DNA of 64,000 nt, from assembly GCF_036237315.1 (NCBI RefSeq), contig NZ_CP108356.1, forward strand, positions 8,251,501 to 8,315,500. The letters are read 5' to 3'. A model generated the notes under the pieces. It did no database searches, was not told the origin of the DNA, and worked only from the letters and a program-made list of their open reading frames with translations. The stretch is from Streptomyces sp. NBC_01351. Its GTDB lineage: Bacteria > Actinomycetota > Actinomycetes > Streptomycetales > Streptomycetaceae. Below are positions 61,898 to 64,000 of this stretch, in pieces (position 1 is the stretch's first letter; every line of letters begins with the position of its first letter). A program made the position numbers and the translations under genes.

Positions 61898-63193
61898 GCG
61901 TCACCGCATGGCTGGCCGTGGCGGTGTTCGGGGCTGTCTACGTGCTGATCGCCACCGAGAGGGTCCACCGGGTCACCGCGGCCCTGGGCGGCGCGGTCGT
62001 CATGCTGCTGATCGGCGCGACCCGCCCGGAGCACGCGTTCTTCTCCGATGTGGCCGGGATCGACTGGAACGTCATCTTCCTGCTGCTGGGCATGATGCTG
62101 ATCGTCTCCGTCCTCAAGCGCACGGGGCTGTTCGAGTTCGTCGCGATCTGGGCCGCCAAGCGGTCGCACGGGCGTCCGTACCGGCTGATGGTGCTCCTGA
62201 TCTTCGCGACCGCGTTCCTGTCGGCGTGGCTGGACAACGTCACCACCGTCCTGCTGATCGCCCCCGTGACGATCGCGGTCTGCACCAGGCTCGGCGTCCC
62301 GGTCGTGCCGTACCTGATCGCCGAGGTGATGGCATGCAACATCGGCGGCGCCGCGACCCTGATCGGCGACCCGCCGAACATCATGATCGGCTCCCGCGCC
62401 GGCCTCTCCTTCAACGACTTCCTGCTCCACATGGCCCCCATCGCGGCGCTGTTGGTCGTGGTGTTCGCGGTGATGGCGCGGTGGATGTTCCGCGGCGCCT
62501 TCTCCTACGACCCCAAGCGGGCCGCGCACGTCATGGCCATGCGGGAGCGGGACGCCATCACCGACGCCCGCCTGCTGGCCGTCAGCGGCATCGTGGTCAC
62601 GGTCGTGATGGCCTGCTTCGTCCTGCACACCGCCTTGCACCTGGAGCCCTCGGTGGTGGCGATCTCCGGCGGCCTGGTCCTGCTCGCCGTCTCCCGTCTC
62701 AATGCCCGCCAGGTCGCGGCCGATGTCGAGTGGGAGACCCTGGCGTTCTTCGCCTTGCCTGTTCGTGATGGTCGGCGCCATGGTCCAGACAGGGATCCTC
62801 ACCGACCTCGGGCAGGCCGCGGCCCGCGTACTGGAGGACAACCTGTTCGGCGCTTCCATGGCCCTGCTGTTCGGATCGATCGTGCCGTCGGCGGTGATCG
62901 ACAACATCCCGTTCGTCGCCTCGACCAGCCCGGTCGTCTCCGAGATCGTCGAGGCCTCCGGAGGGGCCGGTCAGGCCCAGGTGCTGTGGTGGTCGTTCGC
63001 GCTCGGAGCGGACCTGGCCGGCAACGCCACGATCATCGCTTCCTCCGCCAACGTCGTCACGGTCGGCATCGCGGAGCGCGCCGGACACCACATCTCCTTC
63101 TGGCAGTTCAGCCGGTACGGCCTGGTCGTCACCGCCGTCACCACCGTGCTGGCCGGCTTCTACGTGTGGCTGCGCTACTTCGCACTCGCCTGA
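61894..63193 (+). pseudogene. ArsB/NhaD-type (SLC13-like) ion permease with a frameshift
   Basis: MSVTAWLAVAVFGAVYVLIA, 'GIDWNVIFLLLGMMLIVSVL', 'AFLSAWLDNVTTVLLIAPVT', 'ACNIGGAATLIGDPPNIMIG' (the family's NxGGxxxxIGDPPN motif), then at about 62757 one base is missing. Reading resumes as 'LFVMVGAMVQTGILTDLGQA', 'AVIDNIPFVASTSPVVSEIV' and 'LGADLAGNATIIASSANVVT' (the second re-entrant repeat). The last helix ends 'YVWLRYFALA'. About 430 residues when corrected. It would move Na+, H+ or arsenite. It may be an error rather than a true mutation. Confidence 0.85.
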
Positions 63194-63215
63194 CCGATAG
63201 AAAGGAGGAAAGGCC

Positions 63216-63497
63216 ATGACGGAATCCGATGACGAGCGGATCGCCGAGCTTGAGGCCCTGCTGTGGCACGACGACCCCCGCTTCGCCCGCGGCCTGGGCA
63301 AAGGCCGCCCCCGACGGCCCCGCGAGTACCGCAGCGGGCGGGCCTGGCTGATCATGGCCTGCGCCCTGGCCATGATGGTCATCGGGGCCGCGGCCCGGCT
63401 GGGGACGCTGCTGGCGGTCGGCCTCATCATGGCCGCGCTCGCGGCGCACCTCTTCGACACCAGCCGCCGGCGTGGTCCGCGCCGGCCCGGGCCATAG
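63216..63497 (+). CDS. DUF3040 membrane protein
   Basis: 93 residues, MTESDDERIAELEALLWHDD, 'PRFARGLGKGRPRRPREYRS', then helices 'AWLIMACALAMMVIGAAARL' and 'LLAVGLIMAALAAHLF'. The leading 'L..lE..L..dDPrFa' pattern defines DUF3040, an actinobacterial small membrane protein. GGAGG precedes the start. It lies between two ion transporters. Confidence 0.9.
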   Translation: MTESDDERIAELEALLWHDDPRFARGLGKGRPRRPREYRSGRAWLIMACALAMMVIGAAARLGTLLAVGLIMAALAAHLFDTSRRRGPRRPGP

Positions 63498-63506
63498 GGG
63501 CGGGCT

Positions 63507-64000
63507 GTGACGCTGCAGCAGCTGTACCTGGTGCTGTTGGTGGGTGGTGTCGTCCTCATGGCCAGCATCGCCGCGGCCCGCGCGGCGCACAGGCTCGGCC
63601 TGCCGAGCCTGCTGTTGTTCCTCGCCGTCGGTGTGATCGCGGGCGAGGACGTGATCGGTATCGAGTTCGACGACGCGCAGCTAGCCCAGTCTCTGGGCAC
63701 CGCAGGTCTGGCGGTCATCCTTGTTGAGGGCGGCCTGAGCACCCACTGGCCCGACGTCAAGCGTCGGCTGGCACCGGCCGGTGTACTGGCCACCGCCGGC
63801 GTCGCCCTGTCCGTGGTGGTCACGGGTGCCGGGGCCCACTACCTCCTGGGCATGGACTGGCATCTGGCGTTGCTGTTGGGCGCGATCGTCTCCTCCACCG
63901 ACGCCGCCGCCGTCTTCGCCGTCCTGCGCTCCCTGCCCTTGCCGCGGAAGACAACCGGGCTGCTGGAGGCGGAGTCCGGGTTCAACGACGCCCCCACGAT
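63507..64000 (+). CDS. CPA1 / NhaP-type cation-proton antiporter (5' part)
   Basis: GTG start; the gene continues past the window edge. 'VTLQQLYLVLLVGGVVLMAS', 'LGLPSLLLFLAVGVIAGEDV', 'AGLAVILVEGGLSTHWPDVK', 'ALLLGAIVSSTDAAAVFAVL' (the STDAA ion-binding motif of the family) and 'LEAESGFNDAPTI'. It exchanges Na+ or K+ for H+ across the membrane. Cut at residue 164 by the end of the sequence. Confidence 0.93.
   Translation, partial: MTLQQLYLVLLVGGVVLMASIAAARAAHRLGLPSLLLFLAVGVIAGEDVIGIEFDDAQLAQSLGTAGLAVILVEGGLSTHWPDVKRRLAPAGVLATAGVALSVVVTGAGAHYLLGMDWHLALLLGAIVSSTDAAAVFAVLRSLPLPRKTTGLLEAESGFNDAPT

Noticed and set aside
1..64000. tRNA, rRNA and CRISPR
   Set aside because: No cloverleaf with a CCA-type acceptor, no rRNA segment and no regularly spaced repeats were recognised by eye. 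A dedicated scan could still find one.

Overview
The window is high-GC actinobacterial DNA, almost certainly Streptomyces. The basis is codon bias, many GTG starts, GGAGG-type ribosome sites, and typical Streptomyces families: a RheA/Hsp18 pair, HATPase and STAS regulators, a Tat-exported amidohydrolase, a WD40 serine/threonine kinase, DUF2267 and DUF3040 proteins. The density of broken genes, transposase fragments and solitary IS ends suggests an accessory region such as a chromosome arm or large plasmid. That location is an inference.

1-8.8 kb: a GNAT-like gene flanked by direct repeats; a frameshifted IS5-family transposase lying against a broken coiled-coil gene; an HxlR regulator divergent from a truncated carboxymuconolactone-decarboxylase gene and an EthD gene; a Tn3 transposase remnant; a PucR-type regulator divergent from a ferredoxin reductase/fatty acid desaturase pair; a mycothiol-dependent isomerase-like gene.

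8.8-25.6 kb: a WD40 Ser/Thr kinase beside a membrane protein, a FUSC transporter, an M20 amidohydrolase translationally coupled to an ATP-grasp remnant, a SnoaL-like gene, an amidohydrolase/TetR divergent pair and a serine hydrolase. Many decayed genes lie between them: SDR, sensor kinase plus UBP zinc finger, SGNH hydrolase, DUF1772 and TauD.

25.6-32.3 kb: an intact stress block. It holds SRPBCC, an ADF/cofilin-like protein, a CBM48 protein, a STAS anti-sigma antagonist, RheA with hsp18 and RheA-type operators, two DUF2267 proteins, CsbD, a HATPase, and a MerR gene behind a long leader.

32.3-52 kb: a secreted protein, small hypothetical genes, and a graveyard of mobile elements (ISL3 ends, IS110, ISAzo13, IS5, NF041680-like). 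SMI1/KNR4 and YrhB/Imm35 immunity-like genes are interleaved. Then come a lamin-tail protein, a GYD protein, a complete MITE with 8-bp target duplications, and a decayed YqiJ/flotillin pair.

52-64 kb: a 2106-residue exported RHS protein with an unrecognised Trp/Tyr-rich C-terminal domain, followed by a small membrane protein that could be its immunity partner. After that come remnants of a two-component system, a slipin, and an ion-transport cluster (2-TM protein, frameshifted ArsB/NhaD permease, DUF3040 protein, CPA1 antiporter). Two copies of a structured-RNA-like repeat precede the first two transport genes.

The strongest candidates for something undescribed are the bacterial ADF/cofilin homologue, the RHS C-terminal domain with its neighbour, and the duplicated leader RNA upstream of the ion transporter. 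All family calls come from reading the sequence. No database search was run.
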